The notes under the pieces were generated by a model. The model did no database searches. It saw nothing but the letters and a program-made list of their open reading frames with translations, and was not told the DNA's origin. Positions 46,706 through 59,031 of a stretch of DNA of 64,000 nucleotides are shown here, in pieces (the stretch's first letter is position 1; every line of letters starts with the position of its first letter). This stretch comes from Acheta domesticus (Eukaryota > Arthropoda > Insecta > Orthoptera > Gryllidae), in assembly GCA_031308135.1 (NCBI GenBank), contig JAHLJT010000631.1, positions 226,072,612 to 226,136,611 on the forward strand, given 5' to 3'. Position numbers and translations under genes: made by a program.

Positions 46706-48113
46706 GTATGCGCATGCGCCGGCGCGAGCGATTTGCCGTGGGGGAAATGTTTTTAAATAACTTATTTATCCTTGTTTGATAGTACATTATTTTTCAAGGG
46801 GTTGAAGTTCACACTATAACAATTCGAGCTTACGAGGGAAAATTTACAAAAGTAACCTCAGAACTTATTACTATAACAAAATAAATTTGAAGAATTATAA
46901 ATTGAGTGATTAGACATTAGCAGTACAGTTCAGGGTAATAATACATTGTATACATAATTTATTGTATATTATTTTTAATATCATTTTAATGGTACTTGCT
47001 TAAAATAATTTATAAATATTATTGTTGTTTTATTGTTTGTTTTATAAGTAGAAAGGAAGAGCAAATTATGGAGGTTGAAATAAATTTTTAGCGTAACGTG
47101 AACGAATACGAGTATATGTTAGCTGATTTGCCCAGATTAAAAGTGTTGTAAGCAGGAAAACGTGGGGGAAATTAAAATTGCACGAAAACGCGTCGCTTTG
47201 CTATACGACGGGTTTGGCAGAAATTAAACACACACGTTTTAGGCCTTTTGGATAAGAAACGAATTTGCATACGAAACATTCACGGATTGCGCAACATAAT
47301 TATTTTTGATTGAACTTTTATTGTTCAATAATTATAGTCAAAACGCACAACGAAACAATTAACGTCACATAAACATATTTTCAAAATGCATTAAAATTTC
47401 ACCAACTTATTAACAAAGTGATTACATTATGAAAATGTACCAGCGGTATAGTAATGCGCTCAAATAGTGAATGTTGAAAATCAATTCGAAAGACGTTCAA
47501 AATTGATTCGTTAAAAGTCGAAAGAAAACTGACATGTCTCGTTATTTGATATTCATTAAATTATCATATATCATTTTTTAGGTGCTTCAAACCACTTTTA
47601 ATCGTTGGAGCTGCCACCCTCGCTGATTTTAATTTACATAACGCCTGAGAACTTAAAATAACTTATGACCAACTTTATCAAAGTCTATCTAGAGGCATAA
47701 AATAAATCAAAGCTACTATATCAGTGGTGATTTTCAGCACTGTCAGGTTTTGCGTCACAATGAATGTCCAAAATATTTCGAAATATAAACAGCTGAGTGG
47801 GAGTTGTTTTTCTTCGGGAAACAATGAAGGTCAAAGAAAAGAGATTTGCTCTTATTTTAATGACGGAAGATATGGGATGACTTTCAAATAATAAAAGTTA
47901 TAAAATGTATTTTTAATTGTCAACCAATCACGATATTTACTTTACAATTTATATTTAATTATATAGACCTAACAGAGCACGACATAGGATGTGTATTGAC
48001 TAGAGGCATTTAAATATTTGGCAAACATTTCGTTATTTAGAATTAAATACCGTCCAAACTGAATTTAAAATTGCATGCAAAGTACATAATATTTCTTTCT
48101 TTTTATACGACAG

Positions 48114-48178
48114 ATTTTTGTTATTTGGCCTGTTCCTCATTGTGGCTGCTTCAACTGCGTATGACTATGCAACACGAG
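48114..48178 (+). CDS. NRF-6-like acyltransferase, first membrane segment exon
   Basis: A 65-bp exon after a pyrimidine-rich acceptor (ttctttctttttatacgacag) encodes FLLFGLFLIVAASTAYDYAT, a hydrophobic segment ending in Y-D-Y. In the NRF-6 family the NRF domain is followed by exactly this kind of segment (a membrane helix ending in G-T-x-Y-D or similar). It enters in phase 2 and leaves in phase 1 (cga g|gtacga), both in agreement with its neighbours. Confidence 0.85.
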
Positions 48179-48394
48179 GTACGAACGCCAATTTTCTAGA
48201 AGTAATTAAATCTAGAATAATTGTCATCGAATTAAAGCGTTAAATGTTTAAACACTGCATTCTCGAAGAGCATATAATATAGAGTAACGCAGAATAAATT
48301 TTATAAACTTCTAAGACATATAGAGAAGTCAAAAGTGATCACTTTTTACTTTCTCGTTACCACTTGGGCACCAAATCGTCGGCAGTAGAAAGTT

Positions 48395-48580
48395 GGCACT
48401 AGAAAATGACATTTGAGCATTTCTGAAAATGCGGAATTTTGAGCTAGTTTTCGCAGAAAAAGGTTGAGTTTCATTGTCAAAGTTTATTTAAAGCACATGT
48501 ACTCATAAATATATGTGAACAAATTGCTGCTAACGTAAATATTAATGACATGAGAGACAAGTCAAAAAAGTATAGTTTTG
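48395..48580 (-). repeat. Family A dispersed repeat, copy 6 (internal fragment)
   Basis: About 185 bp matching the internal unit (minus strand: tgagagacaagtc complement, agcatttctgaaaatgcgg) with both ends missing. It lies in the NRF-like gene intron. Confidence 0.65.
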
Positions 48581-48599
48581 TAATAGCGATTTTCGATTT

Positions 48600-50200
48600 G
48601 GTTTCGGGGCACTTTTTACTCCCTTAATCGGCTATGCCCTTTCATAAAAGTCACACGTGTGGCTTTACCCCTGAATGCTAGGCAACCCCGTAGGCATAGA
48701 TGTTTGGCAGGTACATGAAATCTCCTTGCCTGCGTCAGAACGTGGCCTGTTGAACACCTGTGTATAAGAAATATTGCCTAGAAATCAGTAGCATATGCCA
48801 TACGTGTAACTTCAATGTATGGAGTTTCACACTTCGTTCATTGCCATGCCTTATCACTACAACCTGGGTGTGTGTGGAAATACATATATTTTTAAGTAAT
48901 TGTAACTTGGAAAATGATAACATATCTTTGCAAATGTTCGCATTTAGAGCATTCCTGACGATTTCTTATTTTGCATATTTTGCCACGTTTTACATTTGCT
49001 GCATATTTCTGCATATTCAGAGTAAATTTTGAAAAAATTAAGAGGAAATAATAATTTATTGACATCAACCGCCTTGAAATTTGTGAATTTTCATTTATAG
49101 TTATCGTGGTTCATGGAACAACACACAGTCACCATCAATAAGTGAATATCCTTTTAGCCTCCTAACAGTCGTCAACGGATGTAGATGTAGTATATTTCGC
49201 ATGTACCACGTGCGCGAATACGTTTCGGGTGAGTGGGCACTGGTCGTCGCGCTCAGTGTCTCGGACTCAAATGAAATGTAATGCCGTGATAGACCGTGGT
49301 TTTCTTGTCTGTCAGAAAACGGTTTCCAGTAATCCAGAGCTTATGTTTCGGCATCGCCACAAATTATTTCAGCATTCAAATATTGTTCTATAACATCTGC
49401 GTAAGTGGAGATATCGTTTTAAATTTATAAAATACCTTGACAGACAGTTTTTCAGAAACAAATTTTATACTGCATATTTATTTCATGTTGTAAATATTTA
49501 TTATGCGTATTATACGGCATATTTTAGGCACTGCATAGAAATGCGTGCTCTATTCATCACTTTTAACTTCTCTACATGCCCTAGAAGTTTGTAACGGTTA
49601 TTTTGAGGCATCTGTAGATGAATCGCGAGACATTTTTTACGAGCATTAAAAACATTTAGAATTATGTTTTTAAAAAGTGTTCTACATTCCATCTCAAATA
49701 ACTTTTCAAAGAGAAAAGAGAAGTGTAAATTACACTATGTAACAAAAAATCCTTTTGCTTATTTAAGTAAATTTTATGTTTGTTTTGGACGAATTAGGTC
49801 ACAACTAAACTACACTGAATGTTCCTACTTTTATATAATAGTTTCTTTGCTTTTTATGCCCAATTATATGAAATTAATTGGTTAAATTATATTACTTAAG
49901 AACACTTTTTCTATGATATGAATAAACGGTTCAACTGTGTGTTATGTTTTATATTCACATAATTGATTAATAATCGCATATTACCGTTGTAAGCGTAATT
50001 CAGACTGGTTTTTTAATGTGTGAGGCATCTTCCTGGCAGTGAAAGCAGTGAACCATATAATAAAGGATGCTAACAACTTCTGCTTAGCACACAGTTCATA
50101 TTTTGGAATTCCTGTTTGCGACCAAGAAATACTTTGGCACCAGATGTTGTATGTGGGTGTTGAAGATCAACTCTCCATAGAGGAAAAAACAGAAAAATGA
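48600..50200. other. Intronic DNA, no gene seen
   Basis: Lies in the long intron (48179-56677). AT-rich; short frames only, such as 49664-49885, without motifs. Confidence 0.45.
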
Positions 50201-50204
50201 AATT

Positions 50205-50805
50205 TGGTGTACCTAGAATTTGGCGAGATCCAACAGGTCATCTCTCCAACTGTTATTTCTATGTTACCTCCTATCCGTATAAAGCTTGGATTCATCAAGC
50301 AATTTGTAAAGGCATTAGATACATCAGATGCAATGAAGTACCTACAGAATATGTTCCCCAAACTATCAGAAGCTAACATAAAGGGAGGAATTTTTGTGGG
50401 TCCCCAAGTGAAAAATTTATTTTGTGATGTCCCTTTCATCACTAAGCTCCTACCAGATCAAAGAAAGGCCTTGAAGAGCTTCGGAGATGTGAATGGTTTC
50501 CTAGGTAATCATAGAGTGGACAATCACAGGGATGTGGTAAAAGGTGGCAGGGATGTGGTTGAATAACTACAAATCAATGGGGTGCAGAATGTCTCTAAAG
50601 TTGCATGTACTCTACTTGCATCTGGTGTTTTCAAGCCTCATATGGGGGGGGGGTTCAGAGGAACAGGGCGAAAGGTTCCATTAGGACTTACAACTGTTTG
50701 AAAGAAGGTATCAGGGACAGTAAAATGAGCGAATGCTTGGTGATTATATCTGGGAACCGATTGGAGAGAGTGATGTAACGTACAAGAGGAAATTTACAAC
50801 ACATT
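50205..50805 (+). pseudogene. Relic of a multicopy arthropod ORF family (LPPIRIKLGFIKQFVKALD type)
   Basis: The frame 50205-50566 contains MLPPIRIKLGFIKQFVKALD, then GGIFVGPQV and GNHRVDN. Beyond a stop at 50564-50566, other frames continue with YKSMGCRMSLKLH, a GERFH block, RYQG and MLGDYIW. This order is familiar from an uncharacterised protein family that occurs in many near-identical copies in ticks, aphids and other arthropods, so it is probably transposon-linked; its biochemical function is not known to me. Here it is broken by at least three frameshifts and a G run at 50645-50654. Confidence 0.7.
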
Positions 50806-53080
50806 TTGAAGCACACTGTACATGATACGTAAACATTTTCATGTACTTTAACAATTTTGTCATATATATTTACTGCATTTACATTTTTTCAAACGTTGTA
50901 TCTAAAATTTTATTTTGTTTTGTTTCATGGGCAAATAAATGTAAAGGAGCATTCATTGTTTCAAATACATGTATTTTCCTAAAATTAAGAAAATCGATGC
51001 CATTTCCCTAAAAACAATTTCCCATCGGCAAAATTGTGTTTACATAGTGTTTTGAAACACACTGCATCAGAAACAACAACAAAATTAACTTAAACAAAAT
51101 ATTGTTAGATGGTGTTATCATCAATCATTTGAAGTCATTCATCAGTGGACTTTATTTTCAAATGTTGATGTTAAATAAGAATACTCGCAGAATAAAAAGG
51201 AAGAATATGCATTTCATACCGACGTTATTGCATGCATACTGAAGTGAGGAAAATATGAGTTAAGAACACATGAGGAAGGAACCAGTGTTAAATTAGAGGT
51301 AGGAGAGACGAAAAAACATCAGGAAGTCATTCTTTGTCTCCCAAATTCTCCGTGTTTTCATTTTCAGCCATAAAAACCTTCACACTGATAAACATTATCT
51401 CAACCTTGCGTTTTAATCTCCTCTACGGTATCGTTAAATTACTAAAATTCTATAATCACATTCTCATGCCGTTTTCCTCCGACAAAACGTTGATATCTCT
51501 GTCAATGCATTTAATGTGCGATGGCTCTAATCTTGCAGTAAATTTGAAATAAAAATTATGTTTTGATTGCGCATAAAAGGTTTGAAAGATACCTTTGTCA
51601 TGAGCTATTTTTTGAATCTCGCATTGATTTTGAGCAATTCTGTTAACTGATTATAGTGATACTCAATTTGATCCTATCAATCTTGTTTCATGATAGGTTT
51701 CATACGTTAGCGCGTACCTTTGCTACACGATGCTAGGGCAATACAAGTATCATTTCTATCTTCTAGTGTGAATCATCATACGATATTACAAAGAACTTAT
51801 GAACTAAAACAAATAGGTTTTAATTGTATTTGCAATCTCCCAAGGCGATTTATTGATTCAACAATCTCTCGAGGCGATATGTTTGACAAAACAATTTACG
51901 CAGTGCAAATTGAATCCTAGAGACCTAGAACCTCACGTTAAAAATGAAAGATTGATCGAACAATATCTCGATATTTTACCTCAACTCTCTTGCATTCATT
52001 TACATAATTTTAATAGAAAATTACATTCTACGAGGGTAGCTTTTCTTTATCATTAAAATAGTTGGAAATTGTTTCATGGATGTATAAACCCTTATTTAAC
52101 ACCTTTATTTATGAAATGTAATATACGAGTCCATCAATCAATATTGGCATGGCGTTAAACATAAAGATTGCTACCTCTTGTACATGGTCGTATTTTATGT
52201 AAAATATCTTGATGAAATGTTTTATAAAACGTAAATTTTATAAAATCTAGTTTTCACACAAAAATCTGAAGCTTTATAACGAAATATGAAGTTAAACATA
52301 CACTATTTTTTAATCAAATAATTTTACGCAAGAACCAATCAGCATTTACGAATGCCCACGAGAGCAACTCAACAAGCTCAAAAGACGACAAATTGCGCCT
52401 TTTTAAAAATTCTCTGTAATTTTGTTTCTGAACTCCGGACGTACTGGATATATGAATAGTAATAATAACTGATATACACACTAACGACCGTTGTCGTTGA
52501 GTTACACTGAGACATCGCTAGATTTTTTCTCACACTTAAAGTATCTTCGCGGACGAACCTATCATAGTTTAAGTTTGTTCTCCTCTTAGAACGCAATTTT
52601 CCCCACCGCAGGCAGGTCAATAATTTTACCGAAATTTCGAAGGTGTATCGCAATTGTTTCATAAAACGTTCCATAAAGCGTTTTATACAAGTTTCATAAA
52701 ACGTTTATAGAAAATCGTATCGTGTTCAACAGGCAAAATATTCATTAACAGAGGGCTTTCAGCAGTAACAGGATGAGACACACTTCCACCAAAGTTGAAT
52801 TAACCTTTTCGAATAGCGAGAGGCGTGCAGGGCTATTCCTGCCCCAACCTTTCAATTCACCATTCAATGAGGTGAGGCGATTTGAGAGTAAAGACTTAGA
52901 TTTAGAATTTATTATTAATTCTGCAATGAAGTATCATTACTTGGTGGCAGAATATTTAAATTACAAGAGAGTACTTGATTTAGAAAAAACAAAACAAAAA
53001 AAACAAACAATAATTAAGAATAATGGTACATAATTTCACAGCGCAAACCTTACTCCAATTCATTTACTCCACTTCACTTC
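50806..53080. other. Intronic DNA, no gene seen
   Basis: AT-rich. An open frame at 52773-53033 (86 codons, plus) has no recognised motif. Confidence 0.4.
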
Positions 53081-53084
53081 AGTT

Positions 53085-53194
53085 CACTTCACTGCACTGC
53101 ACTTCACAACACTTAACTGATATGCATCTCTTTCGCATTTCTTTCCCTCCACTACACAACACTGCACTGCACTGCACTGCACTACAGGAATATA

Positions 53195-53226
<32 letters not shown>
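53085..53226. repeat. Simple repeats (CACTT/CACTGC)n and (AAT)n
   Basis: Degenerate cttcactt/actgc repeats (53070-53185) and about ten AAT triplets (53195-53226), near the 3' side of the minus-strand LINE at 53425. They may be its tail region. Confidence 0.85.
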
Positions 53227-53424
53227 GGACAATACTACTACAACTACTACTAATAATAACAATTAGACAAATTACTTAATAGGAATTCTACTTAATTAAC
53301 AGTAGAAACTTAACAATAATACAATGACATAAAATATAGATGAATAGCTAGGAAACTAATTTATTTTTAAATTTTCTCAGGTTTGAGGAAAGGGTTCAAA
53401 GATTGTCGCAGGCAAACTGTTCCA

Positions 53425-54880
53425 GTCTCTAATAGTTCTGTTTGTGAATGAAAATTTCCCAACATCCGTTTTCTGCACTCTTGTCCTTAATTTTGTGCTT
53501 GTGATCCGCTCTACCGAAGTAAGTAGGTTTTCCTAGACGACGATTAATTTCACCCCAAGCAGGATAACCTTTGTATGCTTTGTACATAGCACAGAGTCGC
53601 AACTTAATCCGCCTTTTTCGAGTGACTCCCATGCACCTTTATTTTTGTACCCCTGAAAGTGAATTTTAATGCTCTGCGCTGGAGCCTTTCTAGATTACCT
53701 TGCTGCGATATTCTGTACGGGTCCCAGCATACCGCGCCGTATTCTAACACGGGTCGCACTAGTGACATATAAGCTAATTCTTTACTTTTCACCGTACTCC
53801 TCTTTAGAATCCGCATAACGAAATGTAAGATCTCCAGGCTTTCCCTACAACGAAATTTACTTGATTTTCCCAACTCAATTTACTGTCTAACTGTATTCCT
53901 AAATATTTGCAAGATGTAACTGTAGGTATGACATTGTTATTCAATTTGTACACTGTTTCACCATAACATCGACCCCTACCAAACGTGATGGCTTTGCTCT
54001 TCGAACTGTTTATTTCCATGCCGTTTGTTTCTGCCCAGGAGTGTAATTTGTCTGTGTCTCGCTGCAAAATATCTACATCGTCCTCTGATTTGATAACCCG
54101 ATAGATGATACAGTCATCGGCGAAGAGTCTTACATTTGAAGCTAAATGTTTTGGCAAGTCATTCACAAAGGCGAGAAACATGAGAGGTCCAATGACACTT
54201 CCTTGTGGAATCCCTGACGTAACACTAGCGGAGGTTGATAAAAAGCTTCCTATTCGAACCTTTTGTTTCCTATCACGTAGTAGTTCGTTTATCAAGCCAC
54301 CACCCGTGTGTCTATACCCGAATCTATTAATTTGTTTACAAGACGATCGTGTGGAACAACATCAAAAGCTTTAGCAAAATCTATTACTATCGCGTCTACC
54401 CTTCCCCCATTATCAATTTCATCGGCTAGGTCCTGTAGAAGGGAAACAAGCTGACTTTCGCATGAGAAACCGTCCTGAAACCGTGTTGACCTTGATACAG
54501 CCATTTCTTGTCCTCCCATTCTTTCCGGATGTAGTTAGTAATTAATTGTTCCATGAGTTTGCATACGACTGATGTGAGACTTATCGGTCTGTAGTTACTA
54601 AGGACTGTTTTATCACCGCTTTTAAAACAGGTACTACGAGTGCTAACTTCCAATCTTCCGGTACGCAAGCGTCATTGATAGAGACATTAAATAATCTAAT
54701 TAGATACGGCTAGAATAGCCTCACCGCCTAATTTAATGATATCCGTGGAAATACAATCGGGCCCTCGAGATTTTCCGCCTTTTCATTAATTTTATTCTTT
54801 TCCGTAGAGTATTTACGTCGATATAAAATAGATTTCTATCTGATAACGTTGAAGACGTAGTACATTACTACATAGAGAGG
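53425..54880 (-). mobile_element. Non-LTR retrotransposon fragment (reverse transcriptase), minus strand
   Basis: RT blocks run from high to low coordinate: SNYRPISLTSVVCK (about 54600), IDFAKAFDVVPHDRLV (about 54340), GIPQGSVIGPLMFLAFVNDL (about 54195) and FADDCIIY (about 54110), then the downstream KYLGIQLDSKLSW and SLVRPVLEYGAVCWDPY (about 53740). The FADD catalytic pair is intact. The endonuclease is missing upstream, so the copy is 5' truncated, and the frame breaks at least four times. It resembles the Jockey/CR1-like group of arthropod LINEs but differs clearly in sequence from the LINE at 480-6748. It lies antisense in the NRF-like gene intron. Confidence 0.85.
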
Positions 54881-55044
54881 CTGACCCTGTAGTTTTCACG
54901 TTCTTTGTGGATAGTCGGTACCAGCGAATCGGCATGTTTTCCGCAGTCAAACATGAATTTGCGGCATATTGAATGATTGGTTGGTTGAATGATTAGTGTT
55001 TACGGGCTTGTCAGCTACAAAGGTTATTACTACTGTAATTGTAG

Positions 55045-55290
55045 TGCATGTATCAGGGGACGTGGCGGGGATCTTCCCCAGCTGGATTGCGATTCGGAGA
55101 TAACGTACACGCTGGCTTGCGGGATGTTCCTCAGCCAGCTATCTCCTCCAGTAGGGCACCGCCCAGCCGGGACAAGCTCTAAGATCTCGCGCCGTCCGTG
55201 GCCCCTTTGTTAAGGTACTACTGCGGCATTCGTCTGGTGTTGATTGGTAGAAACCACGGCAAACTACCAATTCGAGCAGACGGTCGCTAG
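55045..55290 (+). repeat. Family B dispersed repeat, copy 3
   Basis: Contains gcaccgcccagccgggacaa and gctctaag (about 55157-55185), then gaaaccacggcaaactacca and gtcgctagaatt, as in the copies at 19555 and 38745. The inter-block distance is only about 50 bp here, against about 330 bp in copy 1. Confidence 0.65.
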
Positions 55291-56160
55291 AATTATTTCC
55301 GGACGACTACATTCGACCTACTATATTTTCATACCTTACTACACATATCGGGAGTCCAGTCGGGAGTTTACAGTAGCATTTAACCATAGCCATAGCATTT
55401 AATGTCAATAATAGGCCTACATACTCGTATATTTGAAATTTACATGATGCTATTTTATTTGCGAACAGAATAATCTCTTATAGTTTACAACTTGGTCCGG
55501 CCCTTAATTCATTGGCCAAATACGAGTAATAAATGTATATAATGACTAGGGACGAGGATTTTTATACCCTAAAAATTTTGAACTGTTTTTAAAAATATGC
55601 ATTTATAACCAACAAATTCTTAAATATGCACTTTAATTTGCAATTTTTTATTTCCATGTATAATACTTTCTTGATAAATTTCAGGAGAAACATTCTTGGA
55701 ATGAAAATTTATATATTTGTGTTATATATAAACTACCTTACTTCACGGGAGAAATAATTGAAGTAAATATTGACCTAGTATGTCTTCTTACATTTCTTCT
55801 GTCCCGTTTAAAATTTATGATATCAAGAGCCTAAATTTGTTTAAGTGTTTTATCATGCATAGAAAAGGAGAAAAACAAACGCGAACTGTGACACACTCTT
55901 TCGAATTAATGAACGCTCACAAATAAAGAGATTCTGTAAAAAGATGAAATGTTTTAGAGAAATGTGTCTATTTTAACGAAATACGCCAAATATGCGCTTC
56001 ACCATCATCTCCCGCGTGAAAACCCACCCTACACTTACGGGACTAGGGACCTTAGCAGTTGGACACGCCCATATCAACCTTCATTAGACACAGCTGTCGT
56101 AGTGCCCATAAAGAAACAATGCCTGAGCGCTTGTACAGGGAGAGGTGGCTCAGGGCATCC
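55291..56160. other. Intronic DNA, no gene seen
   Basis: AT-rich. actagggacgaggatttttat (55546-55566) followed by several aatatgca motifs could be one end of a short DNA element, but no matching end was found. Confidence 0.35.
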
Positions 56161-56164
56161 TGAC

Positions 56165-56570
56165 GTCCATAGCAAGGCAACTGACCTCACTGCAGGCAAC
56201 TGACCTCACTGCAAGGCAATAGACCTCACTGCAAGGCAACTGACCTCACTGCAAGGCAACGACCTCACTGCAAGGCAACTGACCTCACTGCAGGCAACTG
56301 ACCCACTGCAAGGCAACTGACCTCACTGCAGGCAACTGACCTCACGCATGGCAACTGACCTCACTGCAAGGCAACTGACCTCACTGCAAGGCAACTGACC
56401 TCACTTGCAAGGCAACTGACCTCACTGCAAGGCAACTGACCTCACTGCAAGGCAACTGACCTCACTGCAAGGCAACTGACCTCACTGCAAGGCAAACTGA
56501 CGTCACTGCAAGGCAACTGACCTCACTGCAAGGCAACTGACCTCACTGCAAGGCAACTGACCTCACTACA
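56165..56570. repeat. 20-bp minisatellite (AAGGCAACTGACCTCACTGC)n
   Basis: About 20 units, with several one- or two-base indels (caggcaactg, gacccactg, ctcacgcatgg). It ends about 105 bp before the next NRF exon acceptor. Confidence 0.97.
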
Positions 56571-56677
56571 AATGCCTCTGACTGGACGCGCCCGAAATCA
56601 CTAATCATCAATCAATCAATCAATTGCGTGCGGTAGCAGGACCGTGGGCATGGGGGTGGCGTGGCGTGGCGTTGCAG

Positions 56678-56879
56678 GGGCGCGGGCGGCGCGCGCGGCG
56701 CGCCTGGCGCTGTCGGCGGCGCGCACGGCGCAGCCTGGGGAGGACGGCGGCGCCGCCCGAGCGCGCTTCTCCGTGCTGCCGGCCCTGCGCGCGCTCTCCG
56801 GGTGTGGTGTGCCGCGCACCACGCGCTGCAGTTCGCCAGCGCGCTGCCGCTCGGCAACGCGCACAGCTACCGCATGCGG
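56678..56879 (+). CDS. NRF-6-like acyltransferase, start of acyltransferase-3 domain (one base short)
   Basis: Acceptor gcgttgcag, phase 1, in agreement with the end of 48114-48178. It encodes ARLALSAARTAQPG, then RFSVLPALRALSG, and in the next frame VWCAAHHALQFASALPLGNA and HSYRMR before gtgagc. L-x-x-(L/I)-R-x-(L/I)-S-x-x-W-x-x-x-x-H is the family's second membrane block, where the acyltransferase-3 domain begins. The 202-bp length is one base short of the phase needed on both sides; the break is at the cgggtgtgg run near 56799-56807. GC content is about 75-80%. Confidence 0.85.
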
Positions 56880-56999
56880 GTGAGCCACCCGCGCGCACTT
56901 CCTTCGCACGCAGCTTGCTTCGCACTGTTTGCAACTTTGGCGATTTTCGAAAATCGCTGGTTGACGTTCTGAGAAAATGTTTAGGTGTTATGTAAAGTG

Positions 57000-58757
57000 C
57001 ACCAAAAGGTTCGGGTGATGTAATGATTTAGCGTATCGAACTGTTGTACCCAAGTTGGCGAATTTAAAAACTTGATCCAAGCCGTGGATTTTTAAGGGGT
57101 GAAAAAATTCTTCGTACGCCTCCTTTCCGAAGGGAAGTAAAGCCGGCTGTCCCATGTTGAAGATATACTGCATGTAAAATAATCTCAAGCCTAAACGATC
57201 TCTCGGCGCCAAATTCAAAATCGCCTGTTTCGTCGCTCAAGTAATACCTTTCTTCCTCCGCTAGATGGTGAAAGAAGCATAGCGAAATTTGCGTGGTTAG
57301 ACGGAAGAGCGGTCGTGATGGCTCGAGCTTGTTACGTAAAATAAGGGATTAACAATTTGGAAGTTTTGCGATTTTCGGAAATTGTCCAGTTACCGTTATT
57401 GAGAAAATTTTTATAATGTTAATGTGTTATGTAAAGTGCCTCCAAAATTAAAAGAACATTTAAAAAACGTTTCAAATTCCCAACGCTTCAACTTCAGCTA
57501 TATTATGCCATCTTTGCCATCATCGGGAGTACAATTCCCCGACTTTTGCCACACACAGCGAGACTGACGATGACACAAAGCGTTCGACTATTCCAAAGCG
57601 GACTTTCTAAATAAATATGTTGACGGATATGACTTCCATTATTTCTTAGATAGATAGATGGATAGAATTATTGTGCAAATAGCAAAAACCGATGGCAGAA
57701 TTTCATGATAATAATAATACAATAATAACAATAATTATATACAATTATAATAACAACAATATACAATTATAATAAAATTAATATACAATTATAATATACC
57801 ATCGAACATTTCACTGAACTCGCTGGCTCCTCTCTTTTAGATCTATAATTTTGCATTTTGCAGCACATGTGGAACTAATTCGAAACAGGCCTCTACCTTG
57901 AATATTTTGTGCAGGGACTACAACTCATAAACTCAGACCGTCTTTCGACGGCGCAGGGCACTGAAAGCCAGACTCGTATGTCTTAAGGGGAAACAGAATG
58001 CCCTATCCTGGCAATGTTAAATGTTTGAATCTTAATTTCAGAATCTATTGTAGTTAAGTTTACGAAATTCTGCAGATATGTCATGCTTAAATACACTAAC
58101 AACAGTTTTCAAAAATGTTTTCTATTTTTGTAGAACAAAATATTTTCTCATAATGCAATTTTTTCACCACGTTTTCTAGGAAGTTGAGTTCCGTAGAATG
58201 GATAATGTTACGGAAATCAGAAAAAACAAATTGTTTCAGTAAAATTAGGAGCCTTTATTAACAACTATTGAAAATTTTAATTTCCCACTACCAATGTAAG
58301 CCGAGAATAGGACAATTGAGTACAAAAAAATCAACTTTCGGGAAATGGGCTTCCAAGATGAAAACCTCAGAATACGCCAATGCTATAAATTACTCCATCA
58401 GAATAATCATTTTCTAATATCTACTGCCGTTTGAGACTTTTTTATGATGGCTAAGCGTCACAATATAAAGTTTTCAATATACATTCTGCATGTCTAAGTC
58501 TTTCAGTATTTATGCTCTACATTATGTAACAATATCTAAATGTATTGGAGCCAGCACGTAAGCCCAATGAAAGAAGGACTTCACATATAAATAATAAAAA
58601 TATATTGTAAGAATGATATCAACGTATTTCAAACGACAATTTAAAGAGAAAATTTTGAAGATTTATGAAAATAAAATGCCAAAAATCTATTTTTTGAGCG
58701 AAAAATGATTGCATTTCGCCTTAGGAGTCACGCACAGCTGTTTCAAACCGCAAAAGA
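57000..58757. other. Intronic DNA, no gene seen
   Basis: AT-rich, with a degenerate tandem tract at 57705-57800 (repeated atacaattataata). Confidence 0.45.
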
Positions 58758-58985
58758 TGCCGGCCCCGTGGCAGAGATCGTTAAGGCAGTAGTGCAGCAA
58801 TGATCTTGGACTGTGGGGTCACGGGTTCGAGTCCCGCCTCGGGCATGGTTGTATGTGTTCGTCCTTTCACCCCCTAACATCACCATATCGTTTCAACCTC
58901 ATTATCTTAACGTTACACCCAATAGTGGTCGCTAATGACCAATTAGTTGATGCGATCTTAAATAAACACACACACACACAGAGAA
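58758..58985 (+). repeat. tRNA-derived SINE, copy 2
   Basis: Head tgccggccccgtggcagaga, B box ggttcgagtcccgcctcggg (58831-58850), then the same body as 28465-28690 (catggttgtatgtgttcgtc, ccaatagtggtcgctaatga, gatgcgatctta) and an (AC)n tail. It ends about 45 bp before the NRF exon acceptor. Confidence 0.9.
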
Positions 58986-59031
58986 AAGAACCGGCGCGGT
59001 GGAGAGTGGGTCGTGGTCGGCGCATGCGCAG

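Noticed and set aside
56165..56570. Possible CRISPR-like array (regular 20-bp period)
   Set aside because: Units are directly adjacent with no unique spacers, and the context is a eukaryotic intron. The same applies to the arrays at 22797 and 59201.
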